Assembly: GCA_045578625.1 (NCBI GenBank)
Contig: JAZNKN010000020.1
Location: 17,159-81,158, forward strand
DNA from: RGIG3009 sp045578625
GTDB taxonomy: Bacteria; Bacillota; Clostridia; Oscillospirales; Acutalibacteraceae
Reading direction: 5' to 3'
DNA: 64,000 nt
The notes under the pieces are model-generated. The model worked only from the letters and a program-made list of their open reading frames with translations. It was not told the origin of the DNA and ran no database searches. Shown one piece after another: positions 17,772 to 25,048 of the stretch. The position numbers and the translations under genes are program-made. Positions within the stretch are counted from its first letter, which is position 1. Each line of letters begins with the position of its first letter.

Positions 17772-19427
17772 ATGAAGCTGAAGCGCTGCTTGGCTATCGT
17801 CCTTGCGCTGCTCATGGTTCTTCCGCTGGTTGCGTGCAGCAAGACTGCCGACACGGATAAGAACACTGGCAAAGACAAGGCTGATGGCAACAAGACGACG
17901 GCTGCTGCCACCACGACGACCACCACGACAGAAGCACCTGTCTCCGGTGATCCCACGGACGACGAAGTAGTCGATCCGTCCGTGACGGATGAGAGCGGCA
18001 ACCTTGTCACCACCACGACCACCGTCGTGACGGATGAGAGCGGCAACGTTGTCACCACGACTCAGGACCCGAACGCGCCTACCACCACGACCACTTCCGG
18101 TCGTACGAAGAAGACCACCACCAAAGTGTCGGTCACTCCGGGTGGCACGGCCAACTTCGCGCCTATCACCATCAAGGAGGGCGATACGCCGGTCGAGAAG
18201 GGTCTGAACTTCGGTGGCAAGACCTACAAGTTCGCATTCTACGGCTCCACTTGGTCCGACGATCACTCGAAGTGGCACGCCGATTTCCAGCAAGACTACA
18301 ATGTCAAGCTGAAGATCGACGCTGTTCCCATGACGGAGTACGTTACGACCCTGTCTTCGGCTCTGGCCTCCGGTAAGCCGTACGACATCGTGTTCTTCTA
18401 CGCCTTCGACTATCCGTCGCAGATCACCGCGAAGGTCATGCAGCCTCTCGATAACTACATCACGACGGCTGACATGTGGGATGACGACTCCGCCACCACC
18501 GGTGGTTACTCCTACTCTCTGGCCGAGGCTATGTCTCTGAACGGTCACGTCTACTGCGTTGGCGGCAACTACCTGCAGACTCCCACCGTTATCTGGTACA
18601 ACAAGAAGGAGTTTGCCAAGGCCGGCTACACCGGCGCGAAGGATCCGCTGGCGCTGTACAATGCAGGTAAGTGGGATTGGCAGACCCTGTACGACATGCT
18701 GTCTGTTATCCAGAAGCCCGACAAGGGTGTCTACGGTATCAACACCATCGCTCCGTGGTACGATCACCAGTTCATCAACTCCTTCAACACCGACTTTGCG
18801 AAGCTGAACTCCAACGGTCGTCTGGAAGAGAACCTGTCCGACCCGAACCTGTATGCGGCGTACGAGATGCTGCAGAAGTTCTGCTACGGCGAGCACAAGG
18901 TCACCAACCCCAAGGATCAGTACACGAACGGTTTGGACCAGTTCTACAACGGCACCACCGTTTCGGTCATCGGGGAAATGGGTGCATACTGGAACGCGGT
19001 TACGAAGATTCCTTCTGCGTCTGCGTTCGATAAGAGTATGAACAATCTGGGCGTTGTTCCGCTGCCGCAGTACAAAGGCGGGCCTCACTCCATTTGGGGT
19101 TGGATGGGCTACGGCGCCGGTGCCGGCGCTTCTGAGGAAGGCGTCCTGTGCGCCCTCGCGTTTGCGAAGCACGACTCCATCCACAACCACAAACAGGCCT
19201 ATCATCCCAACATGCCCGCTGCGATAAAGAAGGTGTCTTGCAGCATTCTGGATTCCGACCATCTGATCGGTCCCAAGAACGGCTTTGAGTCCTCCGCCGG
19301 CTCGTTGGGCGGCATCGGCACCAAGCTCTCTACCGCTATTGCTATCAACGGTCAGAATATCACCGTTGTGCTGAAGGGCTACAAGAAGCTCACTCAGACC
19401 GTCATTGATACTGCTCTGAAGGCGTAA
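17772..19427 (+). CDS. ABC transporter solute-binding lipoprotein (family 1)
   Basis: A 551-residue lipoprotein: signal peptide with lipobox LVAC (Cys 22), then a Thr/Ser-rich linker to about 120 that contains two copies of a 15-residue unit (VTDESGN...TTT). The binding domain follows (about 140-551, for example KFAFYGSTWSDDHSKW and KPYDIVFFYAFDYPSQ). It is the natural partner of the permease pair immediately upstream. The ligand is probably an oligosaccharide, by context only. The ribosome site is AGAAAAGGGG. Confidence 0.88.
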   Translation: MKLKRCLAIVLALLMVLPLVACSKTADTDKNTGKDKADGNKTTAAATTTTTTTEAPVSGDPTDDEVVDPSVTDESGNLVTTTTTVVTDESGNVVTTTQDPNAPTTTTTSGRTKKTTTKVSVTPGGTANFAPITIKEGDTPVEKGLNFGGKTYKFAFYGSTWSDDHSKWHADFQQDYNVKLKIDAVPMTEYVTTLSSALASGKPYDIVFFYAFDYPSQITAKVMQPLDNYITTADMWDDDSATTGGYSYSLAEAMSLNGHVYCVGGNYLQTPTVIWYNKKEFAKAGYTGAKDPLALYNAGKWDWQTLYDMLSVIQKPDKGVYGINTIAPWYDHQFINSFNTDFAKLNSNGRLEENLSDPNLYAAYEMLQKFCYGEHKVTNPKDQYTNGLDQFYNGTTVSVIGEMGAYWNAVTKIPSASAFDKSMNNLGVVPLPQYKGGPHSIWGWMGYGAGAGASEEGVLCALAFAKHDSIHNHKQAYHPNMPAAIKKVSCSILDSDHLIGPKNGFESSAGSLGGIGTKLSTAIAINGQNITVVLKGYKKLTQTVIDTALKA

Positions 19428-19465
19428 TCCTCCAAGGCTGGGTATCGATTTTCTGGAACAAGCAT

Positions 19466-19496
19466 CCCCCGGCAGGGCTATCCTGTCGGGGGTTTA
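19466..19496 (+). terminator. Terminator of the binding-lipoprotein gene
   Basis: Stem CCCCCGGCAGG / CCTGTCGGGGG with loop GCTAT, followed by TTT, about 40 bases after the stop codon. Confidence 0.75.
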
Positions 19497-19540
19497 CCTG
19501 TTTTAGGGGAGAATACAAAATTCGCCATTTTTTGGAAGGA

Positions 19541-19678
19541 GGTTTCACGTTATGATTATGAAAATGTATCGGAAGCCCCCTTTCGGAGATTCTCGACCTA
19601 ACGGTCGATGCTGCTCTGGCAGCTGTCATTGAGAGTGAGCCCACTGTTGAAGACAACGATAAAGAGCTTTCTGTTTGA
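19541..19678 (+). pseudogene. Probable decayed gene fragment (or a 26-residue ORF)
   Basis: A very good ribosome site (GGAAGGAGG, about 19535-19543) is followed by ATG 19552, which opens only 26 codons (MIMKMYRKPPFGD...). In the next frame, codons from about 19562 run to TGA 19676 and encode EILDLTVDAALAAVIESEP and then TVEDNDKELSV. One frameshift would join the two. A terminator hairpin follows at 19692. This looks like the remains of a small gene after deletion. TVEDN also occurs at the acidic end of the DUF5696-like protein, which may be chance. Confidence 0.4.
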
Positions 19679-19691
19679 CAAATGACACACA

Positions 19692-19723
19692 GCGCCCCGG
19701 CGGTTCCGGCGGGGCGCGTTTTC
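19692..19723 (+). terminator. Hairpin with T-run after the decayed gene
   Basis: GC-rich inverted repeat GCGCCCCG / CGGGGCGC followed by TTTTCTT. Confidence 0.7.
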
Positions 19724-19746
19724 TTATCGCTCCGCACAATCCTCGC

Positions 19747-19785
19747 GGGCGAGCAATGCTCGCTCCTACAATGCTGGTTCGGACC
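19747..19785 (+). repeat. Dispersed 39-base intergenic repeat, copy 1
   Basis: A palindromic core GGGCGAGCAATGCTCGCTCC is followed by TACAATGCTGGTTCGGACC. It matches 31 of 39 bases at 49462-49500. Elements of this kind (GGGCGAGC-n-GCTCGCCCCTAC) are, to my knowledge, common between genes in Oscillospirales genomes. Confidence 0.6.
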
Positions 19786-19890
19786 TGTACAAACCCATTG
19801 GAACACACCCCTCCACGCACCCATCCCTGCCTGTCCGCATAGATTGGAAAGAGCGAATGCTCACACACTATGCGGAAAGGAGGAAACGGT

Positions 19891-20301
19891 ATGTATCAGA
19901 GAAATTGCACGCCGCTGTGCGGCGTGATCGGTGTGATCCTCGGCGTCATTGTCGGCGTGGCCATTGGTGTGCTGTTCAACTTCGAACTGCTTCCCGGTCT
20001 TGTCGCCGTGCTTCCCACAGTGCTGGCGCTTGGCGCGGGAACGCTTGTGTTGCTGTTGGTCGGCTTGGCCGCGGCGGCCTATCGCACCGATTGTACGCTA
20101 GCTGATTGCCTTGAGACCGCCGGCACCAAGCTGGCGGCCGGCGCGATCGGTACGGTTGCCGGTGCATTGCTGTCGCTGCTCTTTGCCGGCGGCACGCTGT
20201 TCACATTGCAGCTCATTCTGGCGGCAATCACCGCATTTTTCGTGACCTATCTGGCGGTTCAGGTATTCTGCTTTGTCCTCTGCATCACCCGCCGCCTGTA
20301 A
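19891..20301 (+). CDS. Small polytopic membrane protein of unknown function
   Basis: A 136-residue, strongly hydrophobic protein with about four predicted helices (about 11-32, 36-60, 80-104, 106-130) and two N-terminal cysteines (NCTPLC). The start is ATG 19891, seven bases after AAAGGAGG. It has no recognisable motif and stands alone between repeats. Two terminator hairpins follow. I do not recognise the family. Confidence 0.7.
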   Translation: MYQRNCTPLCGVIGVILGVIVGVAIGVLFNFELLPGLVAVLPTVLALGAGTLVLLLVGLAAAAYRTDCTLADCLETAGTKLAAGAIGTVAGALLSLLFAGGTLFTLQLILAAITAFFVTYLAVQVFCFVLCITRRL

Positions 20302-20353
20302 CGCACAGACTCCCCGGGCTCTATTCGCTACCCCCTGAGATGGGCATACCAGG

Positions 20354-20403
20354 CTCCCTCATTGAGGAAACTGTCAGCTGAAGGCTGACTGAGGGAGTTT
20401 TTT
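20354..20403 (+). terminator. Two-armed terminator-like hairpin
   Basis: Outer stem CTCCCTCA / TGAGGGAG encloses an inner stem GTCAGC / GCTGAC, followed by six T residues. It ends the small membrane protein gene. Its build resembles dispersed palindromic elements I recall from related genomes. Confidence 0.7.
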
Positions 20404-20426
20404 CGTACCCCTGCATCCCCCGCACA

Positions 20427-20456
20427 AAAGCCCTGCGCCAGTGGCGCAGGGCTTTC
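20427..20456. terminator. Bidirectional terminator
   Basis: Perfect stem AAAGCCCTGCGCC / GGCGCAGGGCTTT with loop AGT. It lies between convergent genes and can also serve the minus-strand hydrogenase-sensor operon. Confidence 0.75.
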
Positions 20457-20482
20457 ATCATGTTTATTCATTTGCACGAACT

Positions 20483-20513
20483 CGTCGTAGGGGGCGGCGC
20501 CATCGACGCCCCG
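20483..20513 (-). repeat. Dispersed intergenic repeat, diverged inverted copy
   Basis: Read on the minus strand it gives GGGGCGTCGATGGCGCCGCC then CCCTACGACG, with the same layout (GC palindrome around ATGG/ATGC then CCCCTACG) as the copies at 19747 and 49462. The similarity is weaker than between those two. Confidence 0.4.
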
Positions 20514-20541
20514 CTAACCCATACGCAATACGGCAATCTTT

Positions 20542-21276
20542 TTATCCGCGCGACCACGCGCAGGGTACGGTGCCGTTCAACGCGGCAATGATGACCTCCG
20601 GCGTGTTCTCCGGCAGTTCCAGATACGCGCAGGCCTCAGCAATGTCGTCCAACCGATGCGCGTCGGAACTCAGCAGCAGCGGCTTGTCGCCGATCTCGCG
20701 GTACTGTGCCTTCAGTGCGTCAACATCGCCCTTGGCGGTGATCTCCACCGCTGCAAACCCAACGGGCGGTAGATCGCCCAGCGCCGCCGTGACGCTGTAG
20801 GAGGGGCGGTCAATGTGTGCCGGAAACGCTGCACCACCGTAGGATCGCACCAGCTCCACCACGTCGTCCACACTGACAGCCGAAGCCGTCGTCAGCAGGA
20901 TCTCCTTCGTGCCGATCGGCTCGTCCTCGGCGTTGCAGATCACCTGCTCGCCGAAAATATCCGGTCGGTTTTTCACCGGCGGCAGGGTAGGGGAGATCGC
21001 CGCGTCAAAGGCCAACGCTTGCTCCACCGTGGGGAACAGACAGACCACGTGCGCTTCCTCTGCCGTACACAGCTCCATGCCGGGCAGAAAGGTCAGCCCC
21101 AGTTCACGGGCGACCTCCGCGGCGGCGGGGCAGTTGGCGCAGGAATTGTGGTCGGTCAGCGCCAGAGCGTTCAGCCCCAGGATCGCCGCCATCTGTACGA
21201 TGTCGTGCGGCGTCATTTCCGCATCCCCGCAGGGCGAGAGACAGGAATGAATATGAAGATCGTAGTAAATTCTCAT
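20542..21276 (-). CDS. PHP-domain metal-dependent phosphoesterase
   Basis: A 244-residue PHP-family protein. Metal-binding motifs are visible: DLHIHS (6-11), ALTDHNS (about 38-44), a Glu in GMELCTAEEAHVVCLF (about 66-81), PAHIDRPS (about 152-159) and SSDAHRL (about 203-209). The protein is probably cytoplasmic and hydrolyses an unknown phosphoester. It is the last gene of the minus-strand sensory hydrogenase operon, about 100 bases after the second DRTGG-like gene. I recall PHP genes at this position in related clusters. Confidence 0.85.
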   Translation of the reverse strand: MRIYYDLHIHSCLSPCGDAEMTPHDIVQMAAILGLNALALTDHNSCANCPAAAEVARELGLTFLPGMELCTAEEAHVVCLFPTVEQALAFDAAISPTLPPVKNRPDIFGEQVICNAEDEPIGTKEILLTTASAVSVDDVVELVRSYGGAAFPAHIDRPSYSVTAALGDLPPVGFAAVEITAKGDVDALKAQYREIGDKPLLLSSDAHRLDDIAEACAYLELPENTPEVIIAALNGTVPCAWSRG

Positions 21277-21378
21277 TCTCTCGCTCCTTTCTATCCACTA
21301 AGCCCCCGTTGGCAGGGGAAGGGGACCGGGCTTGCGCGGTGGAGGGGTTTTCGCATAACAGCACCCTCGCGGGCATTC

Positions 21379-21705
21379 TTATATCAACTTCGACAGCGCC
21401 ACTGCCAACGTATACGCATCCTTACCGCTGCGCAGGACGGTGATCTCTTCGGTGGCGGCGCGATCACGCGCCGCGTCATCCAATGCCGCGTTCTCGCATA
21501 GAATGAGGCAGGGGAGATCGGCCAACACGCACACCGCGATGGCGTTGACATTGCCCATCACGCTGAACCACGCGTGTCCCGCCGGGGCGCGACCCATGAC
21601 CCAACTGAGCAGGTCGCCGCAATATCCGCCCTCCACCGGACGGTCAAGGTCACCCTCGGTCAGGATCTCCAACCCCAAGGGTGCGATCAGGTCACGCACG
21701 ATCAT
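21379..21705 (-). CDS. DRTGG-like domain protein (second)
   Basis: A 108-residue protein starting at ATG 21705, which overlaps the stop of the hydrogenase-like gene by four bases (ATGA), so translation is coupled. The stretch EGGYCGDLLSWVMGRAPAG then AWFSVMGNVNAIAVCVL is what I recall from the small DRTGG-type proteins of sensory hydrogenase clusters. The literal DRTGG motif is not present. It has no membrane segment. A ligand-binding or regulatory role is likely (inference). Confidence 0.75.
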   Translation of the reverse strand: MIVRDLIAPLGLEILTEGDLDRPVEGGYCGDLLSWVMGRAPAGHAWFSVMGNVNAIAVCVLADLPCLILCENAALDDAARDRAATEEITVLRSGKDAYTLAVALSKLI

Positions 21706-22970
21706 ACATTGTCCTCCCCTTCCACACTTTGCAGCCGCTGGCGCAGACGGAAAATACAATCATCCTCACTGGCAAGTCCCAGAGCCACGTCCTCTGCCAA
21801 CGCGTGGCAGGAGGGCGCGCCGCAGGAGCCGCAATCCAGTTTGGGCAAGCCCTCGGCGATCTCGTCTGCCTGCTGCATCAGCCGCATCGCGTCAAACACG
21901 TTCTCCGCCAAGCGGAGCGCGGGATTTTCCTCCAACGGCTGCGACCAACGCAGTGCCGACATCTCGCCCATTTCACCGGCGCGATTGCACGACACCGGCA
22001 TATATTTTCGCAGATGCTTGATACGCGCACGTGCCACGTAGCCGTTTTCGGTGGTAAACACGCCGCCGACACAACCGCCGGCACAGGCGTTGAGTTCAAT
22101 AAAGTCCAGATCAGTAAACTTCTCGTCCTCCAGATCCTCCAGTACGCGGATGACGTTCTGAATACCGTCCGCGGAGAGGTGGTTTTCGTTCAGCGTACCG
22201 GCCGCCTCGCCCCCGATAAACGACCAGCTGACGCCGATCAATCCGGAGTGCGACAGCGGTTCCACCGCTTCCAGTTTATTCATCTTGTTTAGCAGTGCCG
22301 GATAAATATCGCTGATCGCCAGCACACCGTCCACCTGCGAGCGTGGTATCCCGATGGGAGCGTGCGCGTCGGTGACCTTGGCGGGGCAGGGCGAGATGAA
22401 GAAGATGCCGATCTCCTCAGGCTTCAGACCGGTTCGCGCCATTACGCGCTGACGAGCGAGCGCCGCCGAGACCTCCATCGGGGATTTGAGCGGCAGCACG
22501 TGCTCACACAGTTCGGGGAAGCGCACTTGAATTAGCCGTACCACCGCCGGGCAAGCCGAGCTGATGACCGGCTTTTTCAGCTTGCTGTCCGCGAGCATCT
22601 GGCGCGTGGCGTCCGACACGATCTCCGCACCGCGGGAGACCTCAAACACCTCGTCAAAACCAAGCCCGGTCAGGCCGGTGAGGATGACGTCCACGTCATC
22701 CAGATTGCGGAACTGTCCGTACAGCGAGGGCGCGGGCAGCGCCACGGTATATGTGTAATTGTCCAACAAGGCCAGCGAATCGTGGCGCGCCTTCTTCGCA
22801 CGGTGCGGACAAACGCGGATACATTCGCCGCAGTCGATGCAGCGCTCGGTGATGATCACGGCCTTGCCGTCGCGCACACGGATCGCCTGCGTGGGGCAGT
22901 GCTTGATACAGTTGGTGCAGCCCACGCATTTTTCGGTATCCAGTGTGACGGAATGAACGAAATGTTCCAT
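21702..22970 (-). CDS. Sensory-type [FeFe] hydrogenase (HydS-like, H-cluster domain)
   Basis: A 422-residue protein. Residues 15-54 carry two ferredoxin-type [4Fe-4S] motifs (Cys 15, 18, 21, 25 and 44, 47, 50, 54). About 75-340 form the H-cluster domain: L1 reads SSACP (Cys140), L2 SPCPAK (Cys195) and L3 ELNACAGGC (Cys296, Cys300), giving the four H-cluster ligands. The proton-shuttle Cys of catalytic HydA is Ala139 and the usual Met before the L2 PC is Ser193. A C-terminal Fe-S motif (CGSCGAPSC plus a later Cys405) follows. There is no PAS domain, so it looks like the short (group D-like) putative sensory class. It sits in an operon with an HATPase and two DRTGG-like proteins. A role in sensing H2 or redox is inferred from family knowledge. 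Confidence 0.85.
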   Translation of the reverse strand: MEHFVHSVTLDTEKCVGCTNCIKHCPTQAIRVRDGKAVIITERCIDCGECIRVCPHRAKKARHDSLALLDNYTYTVALPAPSLYGQFRNLDDVDVILTGLTGLGFDEVFEVSRGAEIVSDATRQMLADSKLKKPVISSACPAVVRLIQVRFPELCEHVLPLKSPMEVSAALARQRVMARTGLKPEEIGIFFISPCPAKVTDAHAPIGIPRSQVDGVLAISDIYPALLNKMNKLEAVEPLSHSGLIGVSWSFIGGEAAGTLNENHLSADGIQNVIRVLEDLEDEKFTDLDFIELNACAGGCVGGVFTTENGYVARARIKHLRKYMPVSCNRAGEMGEMSALRWSQPLEENPALRLAENVFDAMRLMQQADEIAEGLPKLDCGSCGAPSCHALAEDVALGLASEDDCIFRLRQRLQSVEGEDNV

Positions 22971-22983
22971 TGCGGTTTCACCC

Positions 22984-23406
22984 TTACTCGGTAACCAACA
23001 CAGTCAGATACATAGTCGTGCCCTTGCCGGGGGCGGTGTCAATGGTGAGTGTGTCGGTATATTTTTTGATGTTCGGCAGACCCATACCGGCGCCGAAGCC
23101 CAGGTTGCGGACTGTCTCCGAAGCGGTAGACCAGCCCTCCTGCATGGCGAGGTCGAGATCCGGAATACCCGGGCCGTTATCCGACAGCGTGATCAGCACG
23201 CGATCCGGCTCGATCTCCACGTCGGCGGTGCCACCGCCCGCGTGGATGACCATATTGATCTCGCCCTCATACATGGCGATGGCAACGCGGCGGATCACAT
23301 CCGGACGGAAGCCAAGCTGCTTGAGCTTGCCCTTGACCGCACCGGATGCTTCGCCCGCCCGCGTGAAATCATCACCGGGGACGTCATAATGCAATTTGAT
23401 ACCCAA
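22984..23406 (-). CDS. HATPase domain protein (RsbW/RsbT/SpoIIAB-like serine kinase or anti-sigma type)
   Basis: A 140-residue GHKL ATPase with N box YEGEINMVIHA (about 46-56), G1 box DNGPGIPD (about 76-83) and G2 box GFGAGMGLPNI (about 103-113). The start is TTG 23406 with GGTGA six bases upstream. Such proteins phosphorylate partner proteins or bind sigma factors. Here it is 13 bases upstream of the hydrogenase-like gene. I infer it transmits the signal from that sensor; the target is unknown. Confidence 0.85.
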   Translation of the reverse strand: MGIKLHYDVPGDDFTRAGEASGAVKGKLKQLGFRPDVIRRVAIAMYEGEINMVIHAGGGTADVEIEPDRVLITLSDNGPGIPDLDLAMQEGWSTASETVRNLGFGAGMGLPNIKKYTDTLTIDTAPGKGTTMYLTVLVTE

Positions 23407-23432
23407 TGTATTTCACCAGCCTTTCGCCGGGA

Positions 23433-23777
23433 TCAGGCGTCACCGCCGGACAGCCCGTTTTGATACAGCAGGCCGCAGGCGGTGAACATACGCAGCGGCG
23501 TGGTCATCACAACGATACCGCGCTCTTCTGCCAATTCGATCATTTCGGGGGTCGGCTCCTTGCCGCGTACAAAGACGATGCACACCATATCCATCATCTC
23601 CGCCGTGCGCACGACCTGCGTATTCACAAGGCCGGACAGCAGCACCGACTGGTCCTTGACGAAGGCCAGCACATCGCTCATCATATCGCTGCCGCAGGCG
23701 TTGCGCACCTCTGTATCCAGTGCGTTACCGCACCGAATGTCCGCGCTCAGAATCGATTTTACATCCGCGATGGTCAT
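23433..23777 (-). CDS. DRTGG-like domain protein (first)
   Basis: A 114-residue protein opening the operon. Landmarks are GSDMMSDVLAF, LLSGLVNTQVVRTAEMMDM and VCIVFVRGKEPT, which match my recollection of DRTGG-type proteins found next to [FeFe] hydrogenase clusters. The ribosome site is GAAAGGATGA. It is probably a cytoplasmic small-molecule-binding regulator. It is a distant paralogue of the protein at 21379. Confidence 0.75.
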   Translation of the reverse strand: MTIADVKSILSADIRCGNALDTEVRNACGSDMMSDVLAFVKDQSVLLSGLVNTQVVRTAEMMDMVCIVFVRGKEPTPEMIELAEERGIVVMTTPLRMFTACGLLYQNGLSGGDA

Positions 23778-23810
23778 AAACGATCATCCTTTCTGTGTTT
23801 ACATACTTCC

Positions 23811-23839
23811 ATTATAGCGGTTACAGAGAGAATATGCAA
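23811..23839 (-). promoter_or_regulatory. Promoter of the sensory hydrogenase operon
   Basis: On the minus strand TTGCAT (23839-23834), 17 bases, TATAAT (23816-23811), about 34 bases upstream of the first gene. Confidence 0.8.
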
Positions 23840-23877
23840 GTCAGCCGCGCGAAAATTGCGAAAATTACGAAAAGCGG

Positions 23878-23906
23878 TTGACTATCTGCGACAAAAATAG
23901 TAAAAT
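23878..23906 (+). promoter_or_regulatory. Promoter of serC-serA
   Basis: TTGACT (23878-23883), 17-base spacer, TAAAAT (23901-23906). It lies back-to-back with the minus-strand promoter at 23811-23839. Confidence 0.75.
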
Positions 23907-23949
23907 GATTGTTACGCATAAGTTTTATTTTTAATAGGGGGAATAAACC

Positions 23950-25035
23950 ATGGCAAGAGTGTATAATTTTTCGGCGGGTCCGTCCGTTCTGCCGGAAAGC
24001 GTGTTGCGTCGTGCGGCGGATGAGATGATGGATTATCAGGGTTCCGGCCAGTCGGTAATGGAGATGTCTCATCGATCTAAGACCTACGATGCGATCATCA
24101 AGGAATGTGAAGCACTCCTGCGTGAAGTGATGAATATTCCGGATAACTATAAAGTGCTGTTCCTGCAGGGCGGCGCGTCGTCCCAGTACGCCATGATCCC
24201 GCTGAACCTGATGACAGGCAGCGGCAAGGCCGATTTTATCATCACCGGTCAGTGGGCGAACAAGGCGTATCAGGAAGCGTCCCGCTACGGCGAGACCAAG
24301 GTCATCGCCAGCTCCAAGGACAAGACCTTCTCGTATATTCCCACGTGGGATGAGGCAGACTTTACCAAGGATGCCGACTATTTCCACATCTGCCTGAACA
24401 ACACCATCTACGGCACCAAATTCACCACGCTGCCCGAGACCGGCGACGTGCCGCTGATCGCGGATGTGTCGTCCTGTATCCTGTCCGAGCCGATCGACGT
24501 GGCTCGCTTCGGCATGCTGTATGCCGGTGCGCAGAAGAACATGGGTCCTGCCGGTTTGACGGTGGTTATTGTGCGTGAGGATCTCATCGGTGAGGCGCAG
24601 GAATGCACCCCCACAATGTTCAAATACAGCATCCACGCTGACAACGACTCCATGTACAACACCCCGCCCTGCTACTCCATCTACGTGTGCAAGCTGGTGC
24701 TGGAGTGGATCCGCGACGAGATCGGCGGTCTGGAGAAGATGAAGGCGATCAACGAGAAGAAGGCAGCGCTGCTGTACGACTTCCTGGATTCCTCCAAGCT
24801 GTTCCGCGGCACGGTGGAAAAGAAGGATCGTTCGCTCATGAACATCCCCTTCGTCACCGGCAACGAGGAGCTGGATGCCAAGTTTGTTAAGGAAGCGGCT
24901 GCCGCCGGCTTCGTCAACCTCAAGGGCCACCGTTCGGTGGGCGGTATGCGTGCCTCCATCTACAACGCGATGCCGGTCGAGGGCGTCGAGAAGCTGGTCG
25001 AGTTTATGAAGGCGTTTGAAGCTGCCAACGCCTAA
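23950..25035 (+). CDS. serC: Phosphoserine aminotransferase
   Basis: A 361-residue PLP enzyme converting 3-phosphohydroxypyruvate and glutamate to phosphoserine. The N-terminal NFSAGPSVLPESVL is the SerC hallmark, and GAQKNMGPAGLTVVIV (about 196-211) contains the PLP-binding lysine. Length is typical. It is followed after 13 bases by serA, giving the first two steps of serine synthesis in one operon. Confidence 0.97.
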   Translation: MARVYNFSAGPSVLPESVLRRAADEMMDYQGSGQSVMEMSHRSKTYDAIIKECEALLREVMNIPDNYKVLFLQGGASSQYAMIPLNLMTGSGKADFIITGQWANKAYQEASRYGETKVIASSKDKTFSYIPTWDEADFTKDADYFHICLNNTIYGTKFTTLPETGDVPLIADVSSCILSEPIDVARFGMLYAGAQKNMGPAGLTVVIVREDLIGEAQECTPTMFKYSIHADNDSMYNTPPCYSIYVCKLVLEWIRDEIGGLEKMKAINEKKAALLYDFLDSSKLFRGTVEKKDRSLMNIPFVTGNEELDAKFVKEAAAAGFVNLKGHRSVGGMRASIYNAMPVEGVEKLVEFMKAFEAANA

Positions 25036-25048
25036 GGAGAGATAGAGA

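Noticed and set aside
17751..19262. Minus-strand open frame opposite the binding lipoprotein
   Set aside because: Composition is that of a reverse complement; covers the real gene and its promoter leader.
21294..21378. GC-rich stretch between the PHP gene and the second DRTGG-like gene as an RNA gene
   Set aside because: It resembles a dispersed repeat (CCCCCGTTGGCAGGGG), but there is only one copy in the window and no convincing promoter or structure.
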